Source: Isoetes taiwanensis (lineage: Eukaryota; Streptophyta; Lycopodiopsida; Isoetales; Isoetaceae). Taken from it: a DNA stretch of 64,000 nt. Below, one piece after another: positions 25,263 through 36,785 of this stretch. The stretch is from NCBI GenBank assembly GCA_021234155.1, contig JAJEKV010000101.1, positions 2,213,089 to 2,277,088 on the forward strand, in the 5' to 3' direction. Position 1 is the first letter of the stretch, and every line of letters begins with the position of its first letter. The position numbers were made by a program, and so were the translations under genes. The notes beneath the pieces are model-generated. The model did not search any database, was not told where the DNA came from, and saw only the letters and a list, made by a program, of their open reading frames with translations.

Positions 25263-26010
25263 ATGTCGAGATTGTGGATGTGGGCAAATAATCACCGCCC
25301 ATTGCCGCAAATCTTCCCGCCACCCTATCGTATCAAAGCCGCCACGCCTTCAAAAGTTCAAACACATTTTCGGAGTTACAGAGACCTTCTGGGATCAACA
25401 AAACCTTGGGGAACTCACCATTCCTACCAAATCATGCACGCCCCGCATAGCAACGACATCGCTCAACCCCCACTACCGTGGATCGCTGGGCCAAGGCGTA
25501 AATTGACAAACCCTTGCCGCAGTTTGATCTATGAGGTCAAACATTCAATGGGTGAGCCCCTTTGTGTCATTGCACCTCAAACACAATGGAAAGATCCGGT
25601 TTTATGCGGACTACCGAAACTAAATCAAAGCCAAGCTGAGCGCGATCATTTTCCACTTCCCTTCACGCACTGTGTTCGAAGAGGTTGGTTTGACATGAGA
25701 TGTACTCTTCATGGATGGTTTTTCTTCGGGCTACAATCGATCTCAATCAAAGAATCTGATCAACTCAAGACTACTTTCACCACCCCGGGGGCACTTTTGC
25801 CCCGCAAGGTGGTTCCTTTGATTATCAAACTCTCCATCAACGCTTTCAACGCATCATGCTCTCGATTTTGATTTTATGAAGGAAAACCCTTCTTGCAAAT
25901 TTTCAAGATGACTTCCGGCCCTACATGGTATGGCTGACCATTTGGATAAATTGAACTCGCCTTTCGTGAAATGTGATGAGTCCCACATTAGTCTTAATCC
26001 CCAGAAATGC
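25263..26010 (+). pseudogene. Element A reverse transcriptase region
   Basis: Frames in this stretch carry the RT palm and fingers order seen more clearly in element B. HFPLPFTHCV is followed by the strand with GYNQIS-like remnants, then KESDQLKTTFTTPG (about 25752-25793), then a region corresponding to F-Q-D-D-F as a relic (about 25905). Shifts and missing bases prevent a full domain. Confidence 0.65.
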
Positions 26011-26720
26011 ACCTTTTAAGGCCACTTCAGTGTTCTCATTAGGACACGCTGTACAAGAAAGGCAGGTATCACCACTGATCCTCGCCAAAATCGGGCTTGT
26101 GTGCTCAAAGCTCAAGCACCAATATCAAGGGGACACGCTTCTTTCCCCGGTAAGGTAAATTATTACTCCACCTTCATTCCCGGACTTGCAGCCATTGCCG
26201 ATCCCATTCATAAACTCATCGGTGATGAATCCACCTTGCTTGGAATTCCTCAAAGATGTCGCTTCCAACCGCTTGAAGCTTTTACTTGCTCAGGCCCCGC
26301 TTCTTGTTCCTCCTCAATGGGACAAGCCCTTTCATGTCCATGTAGATGTCTCTGCTGCTCGCTATTGAGATGTTCTTTTCAAGAATATGATGCGCATTAA
26401 TCGACAAAACCAAAACCCATATGCCGCCAGTAAAACTCAATTGGAGCCGTTGAACTACTCGCCACCGGCTGAAGCCTTGGGTTTAATTTTTCGTGTTCAA
26501 CGCCCGCCACTATCTTTAGGCAATGATCAAATTCTTGTTGACCACCAAGCACCTTTATTTGATCAACAAATCCACGCCTACCTGCCGCATTGCTCGTTGG
26601 GTTCTCCTTCCGCAAGAATTTGCACCTTTGAAATTGTTCACAAGGCAGGCAAATCTCATGTTGTCCCGGATACACGCATCCACGTGATGATCCTCCATGG
26701 GAGTCTCGTGATGCCTTTCG
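26011..26720 (+). pseudogene. Element A RT connection and RNase H region
   Basis: The plus strand gives VNYYSTFIPGLAAIADPIHKL (about 26157-26219), the conserved connection segment after RT ('yyr.fi..fa.ia.Pl..Ll'). It is followed by RNase H-type sequence including VDHQA.L (about 26540) and KAGKSHV (about 26642). RNase H removes the RNA strand during reverse transcription. Broken by shifts. Confidence 0.7.
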
Positions 26721-26849
26721 ACGCCAACTCTTTCTCGGGTCACGACCACGCCACATTGGTTCCACAACTTTCGCCAGATCTCCTCACAGCGCCTTTCCAC
26801 CGGAGGACGCCTTCCTCCAGCCAAGCCGCCAATCCCGCCGACACCAATT

Positions 26850-27939
26850 TCTCCGCGAGGTCCGCGGATCACACCCATGGTTGCGCAGCCATCTTTACAA
26901 AAAGGGCAAGGGATACCGCCCTCGATGCCGTGGTTCTCCTCATAAGGTCCCAGATATTGTCCGAGAAGCCCATGAAGGGCTCTGGTGGTGGTCATTTTCA
27001 TGGTGACACCACCAAGACGCAAAAATCCTTCTTGGCAGTTATTTTGGCCCATGCTCTTCAAAAGACGCCACACGCCACGACGCGGTGATGCTTGTCGGGG
27101 TGGGGAAGGCCCACGTCCGGTGATGCTCTTTCTCCTCGACGCCGGCCGCCACGCCACTTCCTTTCAAAGAAATGGAGATGGATTTTGTGGGACCCATTGA
27201 TCCGCTTCAAGCACATATCACACCCGCGTTCGCCACATTCGGGTTTCAATCGACCACGCTTACCAAATGGGCTTTAGCTTGCGCACTTCCGACAACACCA
27301 GCCAAAGCACCGCCAAGGTCATCTATCGAAGAAATCATCACGCTGCTTTGGCTGCCCCACCTGAGTCGGGTCGCTGATCGCTGTCCATTTTATCAATCAT
27401 ATCATCAAGGAGCTAACGGATTATCTATGATCCATCATCACAAGAGCACACCTTACTATCCCCAAGGAACGGATTGGCCGAAAAGCACCAACAAAACTCC
27501 TCGGGTCACAATTCTCAAGAAAATTTGTGATGCTTCTCAAATCGATTGGCAAAACAAGCTTCCTATAGTTCTTTGGGCTTACAATACTTGTTTCAAAAAA
27601 TCGCCATCGGGTCACACTTTCAAATTGGTTTATGGTCAAGAAGCTCTAATGCCCTTTGAATACATTCTTTCAACTCTCCGCTTTTCAACCGCTACAGCCA
27701 TAACTACCACGGCCAAGACTCAAAGAAAGGGTTTATCAATTGGAACAGCTTGGATGAACTTCACAAGGATGCTTATATTTGTGTTCTTCATGGACAATCT
27801 ACGTAAATCATTGCATGACAAAAGACTTAAGACAAAAACATTCAAAGAAGGAGATTTGGTTCTTCTTTATGATTCTCGCTACAAAAACTTTCCTAAGTTA
27901 AAGTTTCATGGCTTGGCCCTTATCAAATTGTTCAAGTAG
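26850..27939 (+). pseudogene. Element A integrase
   Basis: The long frame 27172-27939 contains MEMDFVGPIDPL in pieces at its start (first catalytic Asp strand), then STPYYPQGTDWPKSTNK where functional integrases have 'YhPQtnGqaE..N'. The catalytic Glu region therefore differs (G-T-D-W-P-K-S). It continues with ILKKICDAS, LWAYNTCFKKSPSGHTFKLVYG and the C-terminal FKEGDLVLLYDSRYKNFP block typical of Ty3 integrases. The integrase joins cDNA to target DNA. Upstream zinc-binding sequence is fragmentary. Confidence 0.75.
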
Positions 27940-28203
27940 TGCAACCCGCTGTTTTCAAGTCGGCTGAATTAGATGGAACTCCATTACCTACACTAGTTAA
28001 TGGCTTTCGCCAAACAATTTCATATACACCGTAAAGTGCCAATCATACAAATGATGCCGCTCAAGACAAAGACACAAATGATAGTGACTAACCAAGCAAG
28101 ATATTTATATTATATGGGGGAATTTTTTACAAAATATGGGCAGAGCCCATCTATTTCCTCGCTATGGGCAGGGCCCTATTTACAAAAAATGGCCGAAATA
28201 CCT

Positions 28204-28734
28204 CTATCTACTAAATCCTAAGGAGAAAACTCCTCTACCCCGGTTTGAGCAGAGGTGATACGCAGGATGTGGTAGTAATTCCTTTCCGTGGTCCCAAATA
28301 AGCAGTAGACCACCTCCATCCTCGATTGTATGGGGATCGGGATGCTCACCATCCCCGCGACACCACCCGCATCCATGGCAATGCCACCTGCCAGGCACCG
28401 CTAGAGGTCCAGGCGGTCCATTTTACAAGTGATCCACTGCATGCTTAGACGGCATAGTGCATTTGTCATGCAATCCAAGAGACATATACCGAACGCCATC
28501 GTGTCTCAGCTTCAACCCTCGTTTTATATAGCCAACCGAGGAACTCTTCACGACGTGGACCAATCGTAAAATTCGCCAACGTGGTTGCAATGCAAGGTCG
28601 CTTTCTAAATGGAGCACCGTTTCTCCCCCAAAGATATCTAGCCATGGTACCTTCTCGACATTCGCTTTTAATGATATCCCACTTCGAAGTTGCCGATTAA
28701 ATGATATTCTTTTCTTTTCACGCACGTCGAACAT
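28204..28734 (-). CDS. Antisense ORF region in the 3' part of element A (function unknown)
   Basis: On the minus strand, opposite to gag-pol, 28423-28734 is an open frame of 103 codons starting MFDVREKKR and 28204-28398 is a second one of 64 codons. The sequence between integrase and ORF3 is absent from element B. Some Tat-branch plant elements (for example Grande) are known to carry antisense genes at this position. I cannot show homology, and a nested foreign insertion is an alternative. Confidence 0.3.
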
Positions 28735-28739
28735 TAATA

Positions 28740-31700
28740 TATGTCGTCCTTTAGCCCAAATTGATTCATCTCATCATTCTCTCCGCCTCATCTCCACCGC
28801 CTCATGCTTCTCCCTTTCTTGTTTGGGGACTTAGCCAAAATTTTGCCTTTCAATTGCCTCCTTGATCTCGTTGCCACCGGCATCATCAACGTTTCTTTGT
28901 TTAAGCCCTCATCATGCCCCCCTTCTACACTTTGCGCCCTAAAACCTTTTAAGCCTATCTCGCCTTAGGTCTTCCTCGGCTCTCCGCCTTCTCACGGTTC
29001 TTATGCTAAACGTTCTTCGCCATGATTTGCATTCAAAATTTCCTACACTTCAAGCTTAACCTCCAAGGATGTTTGCTTCGGTCCGGTCACGGTCTTTCGG
29101 CAGCCACCTTCGAGGCCCCCTTGTTGGTCCAGCCTGAAATAGCATTAACGCCACAAACTTTAAATTTTCACAACTTGAGCTCCCTACCCCAAATCCCAAC
29201 AATTGCAGCGGTTCATCGCCACATCACCAACAAGCCCTGGAAGGTTGCTACGTGGTCGACATGCCACCACCATTTTACTTTACTCAAAGATTTAATTTCG
29301 AGGTATTCAAATTATTCCTTTGCAAAACCTTCTGCCTCTTGGGCTGCTTTTACAGACATGGACGCCACTCAGCTTTGGTGCTCCCGCTATCAAGCCAACC
29401 AAAGATCGCCTCACAATATTGCCAAGCCACATGACACTTTTGTGAAGTTTCAGGGCGAAATTGCTTTGGGTATTCCATCAAGAACACCCATATCAATAAG
29501 CCGCTTTTATAATATAGTCATCATCGCCATCCACTCCAATCTCCATGTTGATTGGCCACGCCTATTGTTCTACCGCTTCTTTCAAGAAGTAGACCGCATT
29601 CGGCTACCCCCCCTCTGCCTCTCGAATTTTAGTGGGTGGCCATCTTCGTGCACTCATTCGTCATTATCTTCCCCGTTTCTTGAGCCCTTCCGCTTCACAT
29701 ACCTCCACTCACCGCTCACTCACGTCATTCCCAAAACAAACCCAACAGCCGGACTTTCACGCCAAATTTCACCTCGCCCTGCACCGCACCACGCGTCATC
29801 AGATCCTCTTCCTCCCCCTCAAGCCACGCCTTCCAATTCCCGCCATTCTCAACAATGAGAACAAGGCTGACAGGCCCTCAGACCTCCACATCCTCGGGAT
29901 AGCCCTGCAAATTCCGGCGAGGATGTTCATAGCCCATGCCATGCGCAATGCATCACGGTGAGGCTCTCATGAATGGTGTTCAGCGCCCCTCGAGGCTTCC
30001 CACAGCTCAAAGAGACCTCCAAGCCGCGAATGGCACAAGTTCAAACTTTGGAGGCCCAACTTCAAGAAAAAGCATCGGCTCTCTACGTGCCCATGTAGAT
30101 CTCAAAAAGTGCTCGGGATCGCACACGCCTCCTTGAAGATCACCGATTTCGGTTTCAAAACACAATTCAAGACTTGTTGGAACGAGAACAAGTCAAAAGA
30201 TACCCTCCGGGTGACAAGGAGAAAGCCATTGCTAAGCTAGAAACCTTGTATTCGAGCTTTCTCTAATTAATGCTCAAGTTCATGACCTTTACCGAAGTGA
30301 CGCTAAACTCACCTCCCTCCTCAAGCTCGGCTTTTCCACGGCGACCAATCAGCCTAACGCCCATCCGTGATCGCTTCGGAGGCTCGTAAACGTAAGGTCA
30401 TCGATGACGCCGAGATTGCCACGCTTCACTCCAAACTCCAGTGGCAATCCTCTTCACATGCCACGCTTCCTAGTAAACGGGTCCGTGATCGGTCCCGCCT
30501 TTTGTTAGAAAAGGAGAATCGGATCCGGACCTTGAACATCGGCTCCGCCAGCGGTTCAATCCGGCCAAGAAGCCCAAAACAAACAGAGGGATATATTGAC
30601 ATTGCTACCAACATCCCCGTGGACTTCTCTACTCCTTCCAAATTATCTTGACTATGTGGTGGCCTCCGCACCTTTTCCTTTTGAAGTGGTATCGGCGCCA
30701 ATGGCAATGTTCATCAACAACCACTCAAAAGTGTGGATTTCCTTCGGATCTGGCCGGATCTTTCTATAGAAGACAAGGGTTTATTTTGTGCCCTCTTAGT
30801 CTTTGATCAGCTCACTTCTGAAGATCCTGAATTGGTCATTTTCTGTGTTGTTCAGCCCATGGCTTATGTTTTTCATGACTTCTACCTGGCGGATCGCCAG
30901 GATAAAATTCCGCCCCCATTGTGTTTTCCTCGAGGCAACTCCAATGCCGCTTGGTTGTTATCATCAACCAACCAATATTTCAAGGATCCCCGCTTTCGGT
31001 CCTCGACCTTTGAACAGAGTACATGCTGAACTTGCTCGACTTACCTCCTCTCTGGCGGTGAAACATTGAACAGTAAACAAAAATTTGGCGCATCCTGACG
31101 ATCTTGAGTTCGCCCAAATTTATATGCAGCACTTGTGAGGCTACAATCAACTCCGTGGCCTTCTGGAAAGCAAGACCATCCCAACAGGTTGGGTAAATCC
31201 CCCTGTCTATCAATTACTCTCTACTTCAGAATGGGACCATTGGTGTCGTGCTCTTGATCAAGATCTCGTTCGAGCATTCAGGGACATGGCTCTGCAACCA
31301 ATGCACACAGGCCTGCTTCCCTCTCCATATGCTTCCTTAGGAGTCCCTCCGCATACGGTTCCTCTCTTCCGGTGGCGTCTTCCCTTTTGAACGAAGGTCC
31401 TGGATGGCCACGCTGGGTCGACTCCGCCTCAGATCTCGACGGATCTCCGGTGGGATCCCCGATTTGTTAGCCGCTCCAATTGGGAGGATAATGCCACCTT
31501 GGACACTCCTGAGAATTGGATTTACATCGGTAATGAGCGTGGTTGGCAATGGCCTGTTGATGCTTTGCATGGTCTTGATACCTTCTTGCGAGAATGCACC
31601 ACCTCACCCGACCCTTCCCAGATCAAGCTGGTTTACGTGCTTTGCTCTCAAATGCATCTGCGCTCAGCTCTTTTAAATGGCGCGTCAATCTTTCCATTGC

Positions 31701-31976
31701 AATCCGAATGCCAGCGTCAGTGCCTTCGGTCTCCAGACCTGCCTTCTCATGGAGTGCCAGTTTGTTCCTTCGGACGCTCATGCTGCCTTGGAAGACATGG
31801 TGCGCTCTCACTTCCTCATTGCTGCCGATCCTGCACTTGGGCTAAACACTCCTGACGCTCTTCAAACACGCCAGGACCTCATTGCTCATTACCATAATGG
31901 TGCCCGTCCTCATTCCCGTGAAGATCACTTTTCTTTGGTTTCCGCCCTCGGGCTTACTTCCTCCTTTTCTTGGTGA
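28740..31976 (+). pseudogene. Element A third coding region (ORF3) between integrase and 3' LTR
   Basis: Successive plus-strand frames look coding although shifted. 29022-29858 (278 codons) contains IAIHSNLHVDWPRLLFYRFF, followed by a Pro/Ser-rich linker. About 30030-30360 encodes a coiled-coil-like stretch (AQVQTLEAQLQEKASAL ... RDRTRLLEDHRFRFQNTIQD ... DKEKAIAKLETLYSSFL), and 30367-30651 is Arg/Lys/Glu-rich. 30733-31029 contains MAYVFHDFYLADRQDK, and 31404-31976 continues to just before the PPT. The C-terminal half is also present in element B (MAYIFHDFYLGDTGK), so it belongs to the family and is not random. No membrane segment or envelope signature is seen. Role unknown; an RNA- or chromatin-binding accessory protein is possible but unproven. 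Confidence 0.55.
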
Positions 31977-31983
31977 GTGTCGT

Positions 31984-31996
31984 TTGGTGGGGGAAG
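31984..31996 (+). promoter_or_regulatory. Polypurine tract of element A
   Basis: TTGGTGGGGGAAG directly precedes the 3' LTR TGTTAG. Element B has the equivalent TTGGTGGAAGAG. This primes plus-strand DNA synthesis. Confidence 0.75.
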
Positions 31997-32581
31997 TGTT
32001 AGTCCTGTGCCTCTCCTATGCGAGGACTATTCATGCATTCGGCCGGACCAAGTCAAGGCCAGGATCCACAACCGGTAGCGATTAGTCGTCAAAGGCCCAA
32101 TGAGAAGACCAAGCGGCCGGACCCGCGATCAAAGCTGCGTCCGTCAACAACGGTATTTTCGGACAAGTGGCTGACCCTTCCCGCTCCCGTCTGCGTGATT
32201 CCGGGCTTTTCAAGAGGCACCGCCGTGCATTCCTGCAAATCGGGCCTCCTTCGAGTCGGCGCAGAATCGATCGAGTGTCTATATTGGGCCAAAGGCCATT
32301 GTACTATATATATGAGTAGAGCTAGCACATGAGTTTTAGATGAGTTTTGAGTCTTGTCTCACTTCAGGTTTCTCTCTCGGCTATTTGAGCTCATGTATCA
32401 TCATCATTGATATCAAGGAAGCTTATCATTGTTGTCTCATTGTTCTTTTGTTTTCTTTTCCCCTTCCTTTTGGTTTTCCCGCGGCAAATCCCAAGTGACA
32501 TAATCCCCTGATCCTCCTGTTAGATCCAAGGGTCCTCCAGAGGGCTGTCTTGCGCGGAGTTCCCCAATCGGACCCCAAACA
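31997..32581 (+). repeat. 3' LTR of element A
   Basis: Starts TGTTAGTCCT and ends CCCCAAACA. Collinear with 21575-22161, with point differences and small indels. Followed by ATCTT (target duplication copy). Confidence 0.88.
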
Positions 32582-32586
32582 ATCTT

Positions 32587-33060
32587 CCGGGCGTTGCTCA
32601 TTGCCCGCTTCTACCTTCTTTTTGATAATCGCCCGCCTTTACGTTTCTTGTTTACGCCCGGTGATGTGTCTGATTCATTTGTTGAGCTACCGCCGGATCC
32701 ACTCTCCGAGGTCTCCGACCGCTAGAACTGAAGGTGACCGGACTCCTCCTACCTCTTCTTTTCCTCTTTACTGTTTTCTCGACAACCTAATTTTTCTTCC
32801 CTTTTCCGGAGCTTTCGCCAATACCTCCCACGGTGGTGGAGGTCCATACTCTTGAGCATGCATTAGTGGTGTTGCCCAATCAGTAATTGTCCGTGATCTG
32901 ATTCCTCATCTGAGCCAACATTGCATTCATTGTTTCAACCGTCATGTCTTGTTTGTCGTCATGTTCCCGGCCGAACAAATTCCTAGGTTGCCACTGGTGC
33001 TGCCGGCCTTGGCCTTGAGACCTTGAACCGGTGTTCCTGGCTGCAAGTATTGGTCATTAA
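32587..33060 (-). pseudogene. Element C gag N-terminal part (interrupted by A)
   Basis: The minus strand reads NTGSRSQGQGRQHQWQPRN and then DMTVETMNAMLAQMRNQITD (about 32875-33040). It continues towards 32587 and, after removal of A, into 21574 and below, where a Ty3/gypsy gag-like 'f.GMD' segment (FTGMDSH) occurs. This continuity across A supports the nested-insertion model. Confidence 0.55.
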
Positions 33061-33514
33061 TGTTGTTACTTAGGTTATACATTATTCAACTTTATTTACA
33101 AGTCAATTATTATTAAGTATGAAAGAAATCATGTCAAATTTCAACTTATAAGTTAAAAACAAGTTATGGCAATTAATATACGAGAGTTATACATTACATA
33201 GAATTATATAGTGATACATGGACTGACGACATTTTTATGCATTTTAATAATATTAAAACAAAAGTGTTTATCTTCGAGACCCCTTCATTGATACATATTC
33301 TAAACGAGGTGCACCTTGGACTACCACAGTCGTCGGATCTGTCAATCCTATGGCCCAGACTGTATGTTGGAGCTTCTTGACACCTCTCGTTTCGATTATG
33401 CTCAATTATGATTGGGGACGCCTATGATTTTAAGATGTCGAATACGAGTTTGCCTAAGGTTTTGATGGTATATCGAGCCTCTATACGGTTTGGCTTAAGC
33501 TTTTAGAATATGAA

Positions 33515-33600
33515 ATACGGGGATTCGAACCTCTACCAAAATAACTCAATGTCCTAATACGACTACTTTAACCAATCTAACCAGTGAGCTAATGTGACTA
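33515..33600 (-). repeat. tRNA-derived sequence (SINE head or tRNA pseudogene)
   Basis: On the minus strand, TAGCTCACTGG (A box; plus 33581-33591) is followed about 50 bp later by GGTTCGAATCC (perfect B box; plus 33521-33531), the internal promoter elements of RNA polymerase III. No cloverleaf with paired acceptor ends was found, so a SINE head or degenerate tRNA is more likely than a functional tRNA gene. Confidence 0.45.
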
Positions 33601-33711
33601 TTTTTTATCTTAAATCTATGTTTTTTTTTTATAATAACCCATTGAATTGTTTTAGGGATATGGTTTCAAGAATTATATCTATATCAAATCCCCCTGGAAC
33701 CCCCTGTTATT

Positions 33712-34122
33712 TTGCTACATATTGAAGAAGTTCTTCACGTTCCTAAGTTGAAGGCCTTTGCCGACGTTGCGCAAGATGTTTCTAGAAGATCCACCTTCGA
33801 GGGCTTGAGCCATTTGAGGCGCAAGGAGTTCGGGTGCCGTTGCCGCAACAACCATCAATGGTGCGTCTCTCAAGTGGCCCCTAGCGAAGTCGAGGCTGTG
33901 GAGTACCACAGATCTCTTAAAGAGGATGATGTGATCCGTGTGGCTGCTCAGCTTGGCGTGCTGTCCGAAGCCAGAGAGCACTTTGTGGAGCGCCACGGAC
34001 TCTTCCCCTCGCGGGCTGAACTCCTTGTGAAAAACTGTCATCTGCCCTTGGCTGAGGACTGGAAGGTAGTACCGGTGTGCCTTACCTTTCCTATGATCTT
34101 CGAACCTGTGCCCTTTCTTTGA
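33712..34122 (+). other. Open frame on both strands, unassigned
   Basis: A 136-codon plus-strand frame (containing RVAAQLGVLSEAREHFVERHG) overlaps a 108-codon minus-strand frame (33715-34041, containing EFSPRGEESVALHKVLSGF). Both look protein-like in composition and I cannot decide which is real. It lies inside element C between the B insertion site and gag. Confidence 0.3.
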
Positions 34123-34140
34123 GCTGCTTCTCGTAGACGT

Positions 34141-34520
34141 CTAATGCCAAGAGGTCTTCATGGTCTCTCCACATAGTGGTTGTGCTTTCCAGGTTGATGC
34201 TACTGGATGCCTCCCGCATGCTCCTTGATCGAACCGTTCGGCTAGAGCTTGGGCCCCTCCCCCCCGGTTTGTATAACTTTTGCTTTGGATCTCCCGAAAT
34301 TCTTCCTCGGAATGATCGGGCAGCGTTGACGATACATCTCCCTTTATGTGCTCGTGGGGTGGCGATGTCGACATCATCTCACCGGCGTAGGAGTGCCTTT
34401 CTGCTACTTCTCTTGGAACCTCATGATAAGAGTAGTCGATGAAGTCACTCTGTTGTTCTTTTGCGATCAGGCCTAAGAGCTCGTCGATTCTAAGCCCTTT
34501 TTCTTGGCAGTATGGAAGGT
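34141..34520 (-). pseudogene. Minus-strand coding relic within element C, unassigned
   Basis: An open frame without stops runs LPYCQEKGLRIDELLGLIAK, then QQSDFIDYSYHEVPREVAER and onward through EEEFREIQSKSY to a stop at about 34141. It is hydrophilic and charged, as in gag-like proteins. The direction agrees with element C, but I see no gag signature motif. Confidence 0.35.
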
Positions 34521-34880
34521 TGAGGATGTCATTTTGCCGGAATGTACTCCTCTCCTTGATTACTATCGGGCGCCGATTGGTGGTTCATTAGCCGCCTGAT
34601 GTCATCATCGTTACCTCGCTATCGCCTCTCCATTCTTGTTGTCAGCCTCCCCGCTTTCCCAACACGGTTTTCTTCCCCTAGCTGCTTTCGTAATCTTGCT
34701 CAATTTGGAATGCCCCTATTCTTGTGCCATGGTACTTTTCAGTACTCACGGACTCGATCTCATGTATCCGGCCTCGCTCCATTCTTGTGTTGAGTGGCGC
34801 TAGGTCCAAGGGGCGGATCGAGGGCTCTCCACCTTGTTGCCTCGCCTTCTACTGCATGAATAGAGCGAGGGCCGCATGTG

Positions 34881-35431
34881 TGTTTGGGGTGCGGGTTCTG
34901 GAACTCCTCGAAGACAGCCCTCTGTGGAGGACCCGTGGATCTAACAGAGAGTCCGGGACTATGTCACGCGATTTGCAAGAAAAGAACAAGAAGAAGAAAA
35001 CGTAACAAATATGAGGGAAAATGATAAGCTTCCTTGATATCAATGATGAACATACATGAGCTCTCAATAGAGAGAAAAAACTAAAGGAGACAAGACTCAA
35101 AACTCATCTAGAACTCATGTGCGAAGCTCTAGTCATATATATAGTACAATGGCCTTTGGCCCAATATAGACACTCCCGACCGATCTCGCGTTACGACTCA
35201 CGGAAGGAGGCCTGATTCTGCGTGAATGCTTGGCGGTGCTTCTTGAGGTGCTCTGGGATCACGCCGACGCCGGGGTGATGGCCCGCCACTTGTCCGAAGG
35301 GCCTCTTGGAGTGGTCACGCTGGTCTTCATGGGGCCTTTAGATGATCACCCGCGGTTGATCGCGGGATCCTTGTGCTTGACCTGGTCCGTCAGATGATGA
35401 ATAGTCCCGTACTGTGAGGCACAGACTAACA
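34881..35431 (-). repeat. 3' LTR of element B
   Basis: In plus-strand view it begins TGTTTGGGGTGC and ends ...GACTAACA (reverse of TGTTAGTC). Collinear with 42731-43283. Confidence 0.9.
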
Positions 35432-35445
35432 CTCTTCCACCAAAC
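35432..35445 (-). promoter_or_regulatory. Polypurine tract of element B
   Basis: The reverse complement reads GTTTGGTGGAAGAG, directly before the 3' LTR. Equivalent to the tract at 31984-31996. Confidence 0.7.
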
Positions 35446-36785
35446 GACACACTCGAAAGGAAGAAAAAGGAGGAAGTGTTTCGGGGGGTGGGAAGCCATC
35501 CCCCTCAAAGTGATCCTCACGGGAGTGAGGACGGGCACCATTATGATACACCGGCCAATGAGATCCCCGGGCGTTTTGAAGAGCGTGGAGGTGTGTTGAG
35601 GCCAAGGGCGGATCTGCATCAATAAGAAATGGAGATCGCACCACGTCTTCAAGGGCAAAGATGGGCGTCGGAGGAAACGAACCGACATTCCATGAGGAGG
35701 CGGGTCTAGAGGCCGAAGGCACCGATCGCATTCGGATTGCAGTGAAAAATTAGGCCGCCTATTCAAGGAGCCGAAAGCAAGAGGCATTTGAGAGCGCACA
35801 AAACCCCGCTTGAAGATGAACTCAAGGGTCCGGTGAGGTGGTGGCATTCTCGCATAAAGGTGTCGGAGACCATGAAGCGCGATCGCCGGGCGCTGCCAAC
35901 CACGCCATTAGCAATATAGATCCAATTTGTCGGTGGTATCAAGAGTGGCACCCTCCTCCCAATGGGAACGGGCGAACAAAAACGGGGGATCCCACCGGAG
36001 ATCCGCCGAGATCCGAGGTGGAGTCCATCCAAATGGCCATCCATGATCTTTGTCCAAAAGGGGAGGCTTCAATCGAAGTCGTGAACCCGGGGCATGGAGG
36101 TACTCCCGGGGAAGCATATGGAGAAGGAACCATGCCCGTGGGGGTTCTTGCCGAAATGTCTCCCCGGAATTGATCGACAAGATCCCGGATCAAGAGCTTG
36201 ACACCAACGATCCCAAAGAGAAGCGTAGAGTTGAGAGTTGACAGGAGGGCTATCCCATCCCGTGGGGACCGCCTTGCTATCCAACAGCCCTTAATTGATT
36301 ATAACCCTTGCAAGGTGTTTGCATATAAACTTGTGCATAGGGAAGATCCTCGGGATGTCCTAAACTTCCTTACTGTTCGCCGCCTTAAACGCGAGAGAGG
36401 TAAATGATTGGCAGCTTCGGGCATGTACTCTGATGAAGAGTGTGGGTCCGAGCATGATCGCAAGATATGGATTGTTATCCCGAAGCAACCATTGCACCGT
36501 GGGGTCACCCCCGAAAGAGAGGGCGTGGCCCATCTCCGTTTTCCCCGTATCACCTAGATAGAAATCATGAAATATGTAAGCCATGGGCTGAACAACTCAA
36601 GGGTGATAAAGTCCTGATCGGCCACAGGTATGAGATCAAAGACCAAAAGGGCACAAAGATAACCCCTTTGTCTTCAATGGAGAGTTCTGGCCAAATCAAG
36701 AAAATCGGCAAAGGCGCTAGGAATATCCACGTGTCCATTCGCCGTATGCCACTTCAAAAGGAAGAAGTGGTGTTTGCTTCTTGAA
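35446..36785 (-). pseudogene. Element B ORF3, C-terminal half
   Basis: Minus-strand frames 36584-36360 (MAYIFHDFYLGDTGK) and 35847-35338 and neighbours correspond to the 30680-31976 part of element A. The start joins directly to sequence following the integrase, because the first ~2.6 kb present in A is missing. ORF3 in B therefore lacks the coiled-coil part and its natural start. The parallel preservation of this half in two diverged copies suggests it is a real gene of the family. Function unknown. Confidence 0.55.

Larger units (their letters stand above)
21570..32586 (+). mobile_element. Ty3/gypsy retrotransposon A (complete, with TSD)
   Basis: Direct LTRs of 587 and 585 bp both run TGTTAG...CCCAAACA. 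They are flanked by GTCTT (21570-21574) and ATCTT (32582-32586), a 5-bp target duplication with one mismatch. Internal order on the plus strand is gag, protease (DGGS), RT, RNase H, integrase, then a third coding region before the 3' LTR. This third region and the RT block around the fingers/palm (compare the B copy) resemble the non-chromovirus Tat/Athila branch more than Tekay. That lineage call is inference from motifs. Coding frames are frequently shifted. The element was inserted into the gag of element C. Confidence 0.88.

Noticed and set aside
26555-27157. 200-codon minus-strand ORF
   Set aside because: Antisense to RNase H/integrase of element A; low-complexity Gly/Arg; shadow frame.
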